Assembly (NCBI GenBank): GCA_007116405.1
Contig: SKIN01000042.1
Span: 1 to 10,395, forward strand
Length of the DNA stretch: 10,395 nucleotides
Origin: Candidatus Kaiserbacteria bacterium
Lineage (GTDB): Bacteria > Patescibacteriota > Minisyncoccia > Phycocordibacterales > UBA12088
Direction: 5' to 3'
Part shown: positions 4,772 to 10,395 of the stretch, in pieces
Numbering within the stretch: the first letter of the stretch is position 1
Layout of the letters: the number at the start of each line of letters is the position of its first letter
The notes under the pieces: generated by a model
Databases searched by the model: none
What the model was told of the DNA's origin: nothing
Seen by the model: the letters and a program-made list of their open reading frames with translations, nothing else
Made by a program: the position numbers and the translations under genes

Positions 4772-5899
4772 TCATTTCTCACCTTTCTTTCGCGCCGCAC
4801 TCGTACCTATGGCGAACGCCTTTTCGACTGAGAAGCGATATAGTTGAGCAAAGAAATACGCCACCGCAACACTTGCGGGAATAGAGATGGCGCTTGCAAG
4901 CAGTAGTGCGATACGTCCTGAATCCGTCGCCGCAAACACATAGGGAAGCAAGACTTCCTGTAAAGGGAAGTGCACGAGATATATCCAAAGACTCATCCAC
5001 CCCGCGTACGCAAAGAAGCGCGCCGCATGGCCAGAAATAGGCACACGAGTGAGTGTGAGGTACAGAAGCATGAACATCGCGGTGCCATAGAAGATCTGTG
5101 CGTTGAAATAGGGGCCGGGAAATGCGGTGTACCCGACGAGGAATAGTCCAATAAGTACAAGCCATGGTGCGTATGAGCGTGACACTACCCCCTCAAGCAA
5201 TTGTTGGCGCATGTAGATACCCCATACAAAGAAGAACAAGAATGGCATCATACTTTCAACGCCGGCGATATTCCACCACGGAGGGTACAAAAGCGATGCA
5301 ATAGAAACACCAAGCGCCACGTACACCCACCCGCGCTTCGTCGCGAGACGAGCAATGAAGGGGTACACAAGGTAGAGCTGCAGCAGTACGGCGATGAAGT
5401 AGTAGGGGACCGACGCTTCTCCCGTGAAGAACGACCGAAGGAAGTAGACGACGTCAAATTCCCCACGAGCTACGAGTAGCAGGGCAAGAATGAATGCATA
5501 TGGCAGTCCTATGCGAGTAAGTTGGCGACCATAGAATCGGAGCACCGGCATAAGGCGGAGTGCAGGCGGGGTAAGGAGGACACCGGAGGCAATGAAGAAT
5601 ATCGGCAATGCAAAGCGGAGGATGGCATTGAACGCATTGAGTACGTCGTGATCAATGTCAGCGTACCACTCGACAGGGAAGAGGTAACGGACATGAATAA
5701 GCACGACCGCGAAAATGGCGATACCGCGCATGATGTCGAACACCGGGTATCTCCCGTTTGCGCCTTGCACAAGTGGTTTTCCCGGTGTGCCGTCTTGAGG
5801 TTGTCGCGGAACGAATGCGTAAAGAACAGGTACAAGAACGCTACTTATGACCAGTAGGGTGATAATGATGTTCACCACATCGTAGCCGAAGTACTCCAT
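4772..5899 (-). CDS. Acyltransferase-3 family integral membrane protein
   Basis: With the chosen start the protein has 375 residues and about ten hydrophobic segments across its length. After an N-terminal membrane helix (about 9-29) and a polar linker, the family's first core helix reads FDIMRGIAIFAVVLIHVRY (54-72), with the conserved Arg58 and His69. It is followed by LRFALPIFFIASGVLL, also typical of acyltransferase 3 (OafA/NolL/WecH-like). Such proteins transfer acyl groups to extracytoplasmic sugars, for example O-acetylation of surface polysaccharide; the substrate here cannot be told. The extra N-terminal helix before the core is a small departure from the usual layout. The start at 5899 is preferred because TATACT (5912-5907) ends 7 nt before it; an upstream in-frame ATG at 5947 lies ahead of that promoter. 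The gene diverges from the 48-aa membrane protein. Confidence 0.88.
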   Translation of the reverse strand: MEYFGYDVVNIIITLLVISSVLVPVLYAFVPRQPQDGTPGKPLVQGANGRYPVFDIMRGIAIFAVVLIHVRYLFPVEWYADIDHDVLNAFNAILRFALPIFFIASGVLLTPPALRLMPVLRFYGRQLTRIGLPYAFILALLLVARGEFDVVYFLRSFFTGEASVPYYFIAVLLQLYLVYPFIARLATKRGWVYVALGVSIASLLYPPWWNIAGVESMMPFLFFFVWGIYMRQQLLEGVVSRSYAPWLVLIGLFLVGYTAFPGPYFNAQIFYGTAMFMLLYLTLTRVPISGHAARFFAYAGWMSLWIYLVHFPLQEVLLPYVFAATDSGRIALLLASAISIPASVAVAYFFAQLYRFSVEKAFAIGTSAARKKGEK

Positions 5900-5906
5900 G
5901 CCACCT

Positions 5907-5912
5907 AGTATA
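5907..5912 (-). promoter_or_regulatory. -10 box, leaderless start of the acyltransferase gene
   Basis: TATACT read on the minus strand (five of six consensus bases) ends 7 nt before the ATG at 5899. No good -35 is seen. AGGTGG between them is too close to the start to be a normal ribosome site. Confidence 0.45.
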
Positions 5913-5950
5913 CCCCGCGACACCGTAGGGCGCCCATGCCGCCCCATGCC

Positions 5951-5989
5951 TTGTCTTCATGCACTCCTTTGGTATGCTGTACATATACT
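5951..5989 (+). promoter_or_regulatory. Promoter region of the 48-aa membrane protein
   Basis: Two overlapping possibilities exist. The first is TTGTCT (5951-5956), a 16-bp spacer and TATGCT (5973-5978), which would give a leader of about 12 nt. The second is TATACT at 5984-5989, which ends 8 nt before the ATG at 5998 and would give a leaderless message. The second matches the spacing of four other genes in the window. Confidence 0.45.
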
Positions 5990-5997
5990 CGAACCAC

Positions 5998-6144
5998 ATG
6001 AAAGACCTATTCAACAACACCTTCTTCAAGTTTACCCTTGGCTTTGTGGGCATTCTCATTGCTTCCTTCGCCTTCATTGCAGTGGTCTCCCATATCGACA
6101 GTGCGCAAAGCGCCTCGACAGGCAACAGCATTGAACCTCTGTAG
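5998..6144 (+). CDS. Small single-span membrane protein (48 aa)
   Basis: The sequence is MKDLFNNTFFKF, then one hydrophobic helix at about 13-32 (TLGFVGILIASFAFIAVVS) and a polar tail ending IEPL. With Lys at the start and a charged, Ser-rich end it is most likely an inner-membrane protein rather than a secreted one. The family is not recognised. An in-frame ATG at 5959 would add 13 residues but lies inside the promoter region. It sits between the divergent acyltransferase gene and the L10 leader promoter (6154), which begins 10 bp after its stop. Confidence 0.6.
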   Translation: MKDLFNNTFFKFTLGFVGILIASFAFIAVVSHIDSAQSASTGNSIEPL

Positions 6145-6153
6145 CGTTTCGTG

Positions 6154-6182
6154 TTGCGTTTCTCCTCTGTTTGTTCTATAGT
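6154..6182 (+). promoter_or_regulatory. Promoter of the rplJ-rplL operon
   Basis: TTGCGT (6154-6159), a 17-bp spacer and TATAGT (6177-6182). The predicted start near 6190 coincides with the base of the first helix of the L10-leader-like RNA (6192), which supports both calls. Confidence 0.65.
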
Positions 6183-6191
6183 GCTCGCATA

Positions 6192-6313
6192 GCACCGAAG
6201 ACAGTCGGGGGCGCAAGCCTTGAAACATCACCCGGCAGAGGTCGTCTGCTCACATCTCGACAAGGTCGATATCGAGATGCTTCGGTGCCTAATTGTTAAA
6301 TTAGGCCGTTTTT
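6192..6313 (+). ncRNA. Ribosomal protein L10 leader-like RNA with possible attenuator
   Basis: The region lies just upstream of rplJ, where many bacteria have the L10(L12)4-binding leader that represses its own operon. A 9-bp closing helix GCACCGAAG/CTTCGGTGC (6192-6200 with 6280-6288) encloses a compact internal region with GGGGGCGCAAGCC and AGAGGTCGTCTGCTC segments. It is followed by CCTAATT/AATTAGG (6288-6294 with 6299-6305) and TTTTT at 6309-6313, which resembles a weak intrinsic terminator and overlaps the closing helix by one base. A further stem GTTCCGC/GCGGGAC lies around 6315-6331. The coding start has no SD, so translation may depend on this leader. Confidence 0.7.
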
Positions 6314-6347
6314 CGTTCCGCTCCGCGGGACGATACGAAACAACATC

Positions 6348-6845
6348 ATGGCCGTAACAAAAGCAAAAAAAGAAGAAATAGCGGCAAAGGTGACACAGGC
6401 CCTCGACGAAGCGGGGTCGGTCGTATTCGTGAACGTAAAGGGGCTTCCCGTAGGGGACACCCAGGCGATGCGATCGAAGTTGCGCGAGGAGGGAGTGTCG
6501 TACTATGTAGCTAAGAAGACCCTCATCAAGCGTGCCCTTGAGGCAAAGCAGTACCAAGGTGACATGCCTGCCCTCGATGGCGAGCTCTCGCTTGCATGGG
6601 GAACAGACCTGGTCGCTCCCGCCCGTGAGGTGCAGGGGTTCGTGACCAGCACAAAGGACAAGGTGACCATCCTTGGAGGCGTATTCGATGGCAGGTACAT
6701 GACTGCATCAGAAATGACCGAGATAGCATCGATACCGTCCCAAAAGACGCTGTACGCACAGTTTGTCATGTTGATAAACTCACCAATACAGCAGTTTGTC
6801 ATGGCGCTCGATCAGATAGCGCAGAAGAAAGAAGCGAACGCATAA
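6348..6845 (+). CDS. rplJ: 50S ribosomal protein L10
   Basis: This 165-aa protein has normal length for bacterial L10, the base of the L12 stalk, which binds 23S rRNA helix 42 and carries L12 dimers for recruiting translation factors. It shows the family pattern KKEEIAAKVTQALDEAGSVVFVNVKGL at the N-terminus, then LREEGVSYYVAKKTLIKRAL, then the central GELSLAW segment. The C-terminal helix (SPIQQFVMALDQIAQKKEA, about 144-163) is the part that binds L12 dimers. The ATG at 6348 has no Shine-Dalgarno sequence within 15 nt. It is the first gene of the operon; rplL follows after 43 bp. No rplK or rplA lies upstream as it does in most bacteria. Confidence 0.95.
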   Translation: MAVTKAKKEEIAAKVTQALDEAGSVVFVNVKGLPVGDTQAMRSKLREEGVSYYVAKKTLIKRALEAKQYQGDMPALDGELSLAWGTDLVAPAREVQGFVTSTKDKVTILGGVFDGRYMTASEMTEIASIPSQKTLYAQFVMLINSPIQQFVMALDQIAQKKEANA

Positions 6846-6888
6846 CGCGCGCTTCGTCATTACTTACACCATTATCGTACATAGTCGT

Positions 6889-7383
6889 ATGTCAGATACA
6901 GAAGAAAAGAAGGTCGAAGAGACCACAGCGCCTGCGGACGCACCCGCAGAGGAGAAGAAGGAGGAAGCTGCTCCCGCTCCCGCCGAAGAGGCGACCGAGG
7001 AGGTTGCGGTGCCTGACAAGTTCAAGGCACTCGTCGAGCAGGTTGAGAGCATGAGCGTACTTGAGCTCCATGAGCTCGTGAAGGTGCTCGAGAAGAAGTT
7101 TGGCGTTTCTGCTGCCGCGGTTGCAGTAGCAGCCCCGGGCGCAGCAGCCGGTGCGGCGGAGGAGGATGAGAAGTCTTCTTTCACCATCGAGCTCACCGAC
7201 GCCGGTGCTCAGAAGATAGCAGTCATCAAGGTCGTCAAGGAGGTCTTGGGCCTCGGCCTCAAGGAGGCAAAGGACCTTGTCGATGGCGCGCCGTCCGCTC
7301 TCAAGGAGAATGTACCCAAGGAAGAGGCGGAGGAGATAAAGAAGAAGGTCGAAGAAGCAGGAGGCAAGGTGGAGTTGAAATAA
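6889..7383 (+). CDS. rplL: 50S ribosomal protein L7/L12 with acidic N-terminal extension
   Basis: This stalk protein recruits and activates translational GTPases. The canonical parts are the dimerisation domain (VPDKFKALVEQVESMSVLELHELVKV, from about residue 41), an Ala/Gly-rich hinge (about 75-90) and the C-terminal factor-binding domain with GLGLKEAKDLVDGAP and LKENVPKEEAEEIKKKVEEAGG. The protein has 164 residues against about 120-130 usually. The excess is an N-terminal tail of about 40 residues made almost only of Glu, Lys, Ala, Pro and Thr. No in-frame ATG precedes the canonical start, and a GTG there has no SD, so the tail appears genuinely translated. Its composition suggests it is disordered. 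No SD is seen before ATG 6889. Confidence 0.95.
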   Translation: MSDTEEKKVEETTAPADAPAEEKKEEAAPAPAEEATEEVAVPDKFKALVEQVESMSVLELHELVKVLEKKFGVSAAAVAVAAPGAAAGAAEEDEKSSFTIELTDAGAQKIAVIKVVKEVLGLGLKEAKDLVDGAPSALKENVPKEEAEEIKKKVEEAGGKVELK

Positions 7384-7403
7384 CCCACACCTCTCGCACA
7401 AAG

Positions 7404-7426
7404 ACACCGCCTCGCGCGGTGTTTTT
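7404..7426 (+). terminator. Intrinsic terminator of the rplJ-rplL operon
   Basis: ACACCGC (7404-7410) pairs with GCGGTGT (7416-7422) around a CTCGC loop and is followed by a run of T to 7426. It lies about 20 bp after the rplL stop. Confidence 0.85.
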
Positions 7427-7474
7427 GCTTCCTGCTCCCAGTGTACTACCCGCACACCCTCGCCGGTCGTCAAC

Positions 7475-7503
7475 TGTTCAAACGGTGTCTCGAACGGTAC
7501 AAT
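7475..7503 (+). promoter_or_regulatory. -10 box and weak -35, leaderless start of the 7512 gene
   Basis: TACAAT (7498-7503; five of six consensus bases) ends 8 nt before the ATG at 7512. A poor -35 (TGTTCA, 7475-7480) is spaced 17 bp away. No ribosome site is present. Confidence 0.45.
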
Positions 7504-7511
7504 ACGTGCCT

Positions 7512-8126
7512 ATGGAACCCCTCAGCAAGCTCTTCGGCTCTCCGGCGCGGGTCAAGCTGCTCCGCCTCTTTTTCTTTAATCCGGGCGCAGTCTACGACCG
7601 TGACAGTGTTGTCGTGCGCGCACGTGTGACACCCGAGACCGCAAGCAAGGAGCTGGCCGCACTCGCTCGGGCAGGGGTGACGAACCGAAAGACCTTTTAC
7701 AAAGAGGTTGTTCGCCCCGGTACGAAGACACCAAAACGGCGCCGCACCATCGGGTGGGTACTTAATCCGAAGTTCCCTTATATCCCCGAGCTCTCACGTT
7801 TCCTCCGTGACACACTCGCCATCTCTGACAAGGAGCTGCGGAAGAGAGTGCGTACCATTGGAACGGTCAAGCTGCTCATTCTGTCGGGATTTCTCATTGG
7901 TGAAAAGGAACGCAGTATCGATGTGCTCGTTGTGGCTGATAAGGTGAACGAAACGGCATTGCGTTCGGCCATCTCCTCGATAGAAGCGGACTGCGGACAG
8001 GAGATACGCTACGCTGTACTCTCTGTAGAAGACTACCGCTACCGCCTGCGCGTGCGTGACAGACTCGTTCGAGAGGTGCTTGATTTTCCTCACAAGATAA
8101 TCATCGAAAAGATAGCCACGGTCTAA
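7512..8126 (+). CDS. Winged-helix protein with degenerate nucleotidyltransferase-like domain
   Basis: This 204-aa protein has two parts. Residues 1-60 (LSKLFGSPARVKLLRLFFFNP, then TPETASKELAALARAGVTNRK) form a winged-helix DNA-binding domain of the ArsR/MarR type, and the basic KTPKRRR (72-78) could be the wing. Residues about 115-200 resemble a DNA-polymerase-beta-type nucleotidyltransferase (MNT-like): KLLILSGFLIG, then RSIDVLVVADKV, then the tail VLSVEDYRYRLRVRDRLVREVLD. In active enzymes the motif is GS...D-x-D; here SG replaces GS and S135-I-D137 replaces D-I-D, so catalysis is doubtful. It is probably a transcriptional regulator with a sensing or structural second domain. The start at 7512 is chosen because the upstream extension overlaps the rplL terminator and a -10 box lies just before this ATG. 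Confidence 0.7.
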   Translation: MEPLSKLFGSPARVKLLRLFFFNPGAVYDRDSVVVRARVTPETASKELAALARAGVTNRKTFYKEVVRPGTKTPKRRRTIGWVLNPKFPYIPELSRFLRDTLAISDKELRKRVRTIGTVKLLILSGFLIGEKERSIDVLVVADKVNETALRSAISSIEADCGQEIRYAVLSVEDYRYRLRVRDRLVREVLDFPHKIIIEKIATV

Positions 8127-8142
8127 GGAGGCTCTCATAAGT

Positions 8143-8176
8143 AAAAAGGCGCCAAGACGATAAACATCTTGGCGCC
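8143..8176 (-). terminator. Intrinsic terminator of the minus-strand ncRNA
   Basis: Read on the minus strand, GGCGCCAAGA (8176-8167) pairs perfectly with TCTTGGCGCC (8157-8148) around a 9-nt loop, followed directly by TTTTT (8147-8143). The plus strand has no T-run after the stem, so the orientation is clear: it ends a minus-strand transcript, not the 7512 gene. Confidence 0.85.
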
Positions 8177-8331
8177 CCCGGTATGGAGTAGGGGGACTCC
8201 ATGCCTAGTGGGACCGAGGTCCCGGCCAATTTTCTCGACGAAGTCGGGGCTGCCGCTTGCGCAGGGGGGAGGGAAGGAAGCGGAGTGTGCCCGTGCGTCG
8301 AGTGGGTATTGGCGAACCCAGCTCTGTACTG
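8143..8331 (-). ncRNA. Candidate structured ncRNA of about 190 nt, family not recognised
   Basis: The region lies between a consensus minus-strand promoter and a perfect intrinsic terminator and has no credible reading frame. The RNA can form a nested rod in its 5' half: GCCAAU/AUUGGC (8313-8308 with 8230-8225), CUCGACG/CGUCGAG (8302-8296 with 8240-8234), CGGGC/GCCCCG (8293-8289 with 8250-8245) and CCGCUU/AAGCGG (8283-8278 with 8258-8253), capped by a 19-nt pyrimidine-rich loop with CUUCCC and CCUCCCCCC runs. The 3' half has GGGAC-CUCG-GUCCC, then AUGGAGU/ACUCCAU (8202-8196 with 8189-8183) with a C-rich loop, and GGGGG (8179-8175) that can pair with that loop as a pseudoknot, then the terminator. 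It does not show the landmarks of tmRNA, RNase P RNA, SRP RNA or 6S RNA. A trans-acting or housekeeping role cannot be told from sequence. Confidence 0.6.
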
Positions 8332-8336
8332 TGCTT

Positions 8337-8365
8337 ATAATAGATTGCATACTGCACTGTGTCAA
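8337..8365 (-). promoter_or_regulatory. Consensus promoter of the minus-strand ncRNA
   Basis: Read on the minus strand, a perfect TTGACA (8365-8360), a 17-bp spacer and TATTAT (8342-8337). The transcription start is expected near 8330. This is the best promoter match in the window. Confidence 0.75.
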
Positions 8366-8406
8366 GGCTTTGGAGCCTTCCACAGATTCTCCACATACGC
8401 CCGCAT

Positions 8407-8434
8407 TTGACAAAGGATTTCGAACGTATATACT
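8407..8434 (+). promoter_or_regulatory. Strong plus-strand promoter upstream of 23S
   Basis: A perfect TTGACA (8407-8412), a 16-bp spacer and TATACT (8429-8434). Its -35 faces away from the ncRNA promoter with 41 bp between the two -35 boxes. It is the best candidate for the 23S promoter, but a terminator-like hairpin lies 80 nt downstream. A 13-codon ATG frame (8448-8489) follows the start site. Confidence 0.65.
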
Positions 8435-8512
8435 GCTCTCACTGCCTATGCCAGTACCTAGTACGTTACGACACAAGCGGATCGGATAGCCGGCTTTTTT
8501 GCCGCCAACCGA

Positions 8513-8531
8513 ACCGCCTCAGGCGGTTTTT
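8513..8531 (+). terminator. Terminator-like hairpin in the 23S upstream region
   Basis: ACCGCC (8513-8518) pairs with GGCGGT (8522-8527) around TCA and is followed by a run of T to 8531. It would end a transcript of about 90 nt from the 8407-8434 promoter unless read through. Confidence 0.7.
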
Positions 8532-8800
8532 ACTTCTCAGTCACAGTACTTCACGAGTATTGCAACAGGGAAGTAAAGGAGGACAGTGACCGCACGACCG
8601 AACATTGACAATTGAATACGCGGGATCCTACGAGCGTGGTGCTCGTAGGATAACAAGCAATTCTTTTTCGATGCCTGCGAAGGTGTCGGGAAAGGGTAGC
8701 ATACACATGTCCGGATAGCGTTAGCGTTTAGCGCACCGGACAACAACGCATGCGAACACTGCGATCACGGTGTTCGTATGTAGCGGTTATTAGGTTTCCT
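8532..8800 (+). other. Hairpin-rich leader before 23S rRNA
   Basis: No gene is visible. Three hairpins lie in a row: ATCCTACGAGC/GCTCGTAGGAT (8625-8651), TGTCCGG/CCGGACA (8708-8742, enclosing three TAGCG repeats) and CATGCGAACAC with its near-perfect complement (8749-8780). A second TTGACA stands at 8605-8610 but has no convincing -10. The stretch probably serves precursor folding and cleavage; the matching 3' flank is outside the window. AAAGGAGG at 8576-8583 precedes only a nine-codon GTG frame. Confidence 0.5.
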
Positions 8801-9118
8801 AACAGGAGACCTAAGGGCGTACGGTGGATGCCTTGGCTTGAAGAGGCGATGAAAGACGTGGCACGACTGCGTAAAGCTTCGGGGAGGTGTCTAGCAACCT
8901 TTGATCCGGAGATATCTGAATGGGGAGACCCGGCCGAGTAGACCTCGGTCATTAGGTCCGTAAGGACCTGAAGCGAACCCAGGGAATTGAAACATCTTAG
9001 TACCTGGAGGAAAAGAAACCAATACACGGACTTTTTGCTGTGTCGGCGTCCATTGCCGATACGGTAAAAGGTCTTGGCATTTCCTGAGTAGCGGCGAGCG
9101 AAACGGAAGGAGCCCAAA

Positions 9119-9224
9119 CCCGACACCACTTTCGGTAGCCATTTATTACCGTTAGTGGCAATGTCAAACACGTGCTTTGCACGAGTGAGGCAGCAAATAA
9201 ATGACCACGGAAAGTGGTGTCGGG
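9119..9224 (+). other. Expanded stem-loop at the helix-16-like position of 23S
   Basis: A perfect 15-bp stem (9119-9133 with 9210-9224; CCGACACCACTTTC side) continues through CATTTATT/AATAAATG (9140-9147 with 9196-9203) to a tip CGTGC-TTT-GCACG (9171-9183). It occupies the place where B. subtilis has a short hairpin between AGCCCAAACC and GGGGTTGTAGG, so about 85 nt are extra. It contains no reading frame. Confidence 0.8.
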
Positions 9225-9429
9225 GGTTGTAGGGCGGCAGCGTCAATTTTGAGGAGAGTCATAAAGTGTGCGTGTTAGTGGAACGTGTTGGAAAGCACGG
9301 CCCCAGCGGGTAACAGCCCCGTACACGAAAACATGCACGTCTCTCTTGCTGTCGTACCTGAGTAGCGTCGGACATGAATAGCCGGCGTGAATCCGGGTGG
9401 ACTAACACCCAAGGCTAAATACTCTTCAA

Positions 9430-9475
<46 letters not shown>

Positions 9476-9526
9476 GGCGAGGGGAGTGAAATAGATCTGA
9501 AACCGTATGCTTACAAGGAGTCGGAG

Positions 9527-9628
9527 TGGTACACCACTTTTGTGGTTTATGACGTGCTTACTGTGCATGACGACGTATGTCGTAATGTGTGTAGGCAAGT
9601 CTTACTTGACCATGAAAGTGGTGTACCA
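9527..9628 (+). other. IVS-like expanded stem-loop at helix 25 of 23S
   Basis: A perfect 14-bp stem (9527-9540 with 9615-9628; TGGTACACCACTTT side) encloses about 74 nt with further pairing, including ACGAC-GTAT-GTCGT. It replaces the short hairpin found between TACAAG...GAG and GACGGCGTGCC in other bacteria. Helix 25 is a classical site of intervening sequences that RNase III removes, for example in Salmonella. Whether this one is removed cannot be told from the sequence. Confidence 0.8.
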
Positions 9629-10395
9629 TGACGGCGTGCCTATTGAAGAATGAGCCGGCGAGTTTGCGCATGCGGCTTGGCTAAGGGGAGACCCCCGGAG
9701 CCATAGCGAAAGCAAGTGTGAATAGCGCGACCTATAGGTCGTACGCGCAAGACCCGAAGCGAGGTGAGCTTACCATGAGCAGGGTGAAGCGGCTGTAAAA
9801 GGCCGTGGAGGCCCGAACCGGTGGATTGTACAACGTCCTCGGATGACTTGTGGTAAGGAGTGAAAAGCTAATCGAACCTCGCAATAGCTGGTTCTCTCCG
9901 AAATAGCTTTAGGGCTAGCGTCACGTGTTCCTACTGGGGGTAGAGCACTGGAAGGTTTGAACAGGGAGAAATCTCGTCAAACCTATCAAACTCCGAATAC
10001 CAGTAGCCAAAGCGTGGCAGTCAGAGTGTGGGGGCTAAGCTCCATTGCTCAAAAGGGAAACAGCCCAGATCGCCAGTTAAGGTCCCTAAATCCATGCTCA
10101 GTGCATCACAAGGAGGTGGAGTTTCTGTGACAATCAGGAGGTTGGCTTAGAAGCAGCCATCCTTTAAAGATAGCGTAACAGCTCACTGATCCAGAGATTC
10201 TGCGCCGAAGATGATCGGGGCTTAAGCATGGTACCGAAACTGCGGATGTCATGTTTCTTCGGAAACATGGCGTGGTAGGAGAGCGTTCCGTTCTGCTGTG
10301 AAGCCAAAGGGGTAACCCATGGTGGAGCGTACGGAAGTGAGAATGCCGGCGCGAGTAACCGCAATGCAGGTGAGATCCCTGCACGTCGAAATCCC

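Noticed and set aside
8259..8283. SRP RNA on the plus strand (GGAAGGAAGC resembles the 4.5S core)
   Set aside because: The flanking bases needed for the GGAA-capped hairpin are missing, and promoter and terminator signals point to the minus strand.
8366..8440. Possible tRNA T-loop (GTTCGAAATC on the minus strand, TTCGAA on plus)
   Set aside because: The C61-type position is wrong, and no acceptor, D or anticodon stems can be placed.
8135..8476. 113-codon minus-strand reading frame over the ncRNA
   Set aside because: It starts upstream of the promoter, runs into the terminator, has no ribosome site, and its sequence is better explained by RNA helices.
8625..8668. Intrinsic terminator (11-bp stem, then TTTTT)
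   Set aside because: The T-run begins 12 nt after the stem, too far for a normal terminator. Treated as a leader hairpin.

Overview
The window looks like chromosomal DNA of a Candidate Phyla Radiation / Patescibacteria (Parcubacteria-like) bacterium. This is inferred from an N-terminally extended L7/L12, an rplJ-rplL pair without L11/L1 in front, a 23S gene with no 16S directly upstream and with expanded helices, and several small proteins of kinds I associate with that group (an orphan wHTH plus Cas2-fold protein, and a 276-aa protein of unknown function). TGA, TAA and TAG are all used as stops, so the TGA-recoding lineages are unlikely.

Layout. (1) Positions 1-3220 are gene-poor and repeat-rich: an orphan PaaX/Cas2-like protein (351-950), a two-gene operon of tiny proteins (1702-2105) and a divergent ClpP-like protease on the minus strand (2358-2987). 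Between them lie two repeat families: a 37-bp nested inverted element, and a GAGATT(G/C)AATCTAACTCA unit arranged as 37-bp direct pairs or as 50-bp palindromes. Two almost identical palindromes bracket the clpP-like gene. (2) Positions 3278-4720 hold a DUF1360-like membrane protein and the 276-aa protein, which has a structured leader. (3) Positions 4772-6144 hold a minus-strand acyltransferase-3 membrane protein divergent from a 48-aa single-span membrane protein. (4) Positions 6154-7426 hold a promoter, an L10-leader-like autoregulatory RNA, rplJ, rplL and a terminator. (5) Positions 7512-8126 encode a wHTH plus degenerate nucleotidyltransferase-like protein. (6) Positions 8143-8365 carry, on the minus strand, a consensus promoter, a highly structured RNA of about 190 nt and an intrinsic terminator: a candidate undescribed ncRNA. 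(7) A divergent plus-strand promoter, a short transcript and terminator, and a hairpin-rich leader precede the 5' part of 23S rRNA (about 8801 to the window end).

Two themes run through the window. Five genes have a -10 hexamer 7-8 nt before the start codon and probably give leaderless mRNAs, while four others have good Shine-Dalgarno sites. The 23S gene has two long extra stem-loops, at the helix-16-like and helix-25-like positions, sharing the same 10-11 nt stem sequence. The most promising new items are the minus-strand ncRNA, the repeat families of the first 3.2 kb, and the twin 23S insertions. All calls are made by eye from the sequence; no search or folding program was run.
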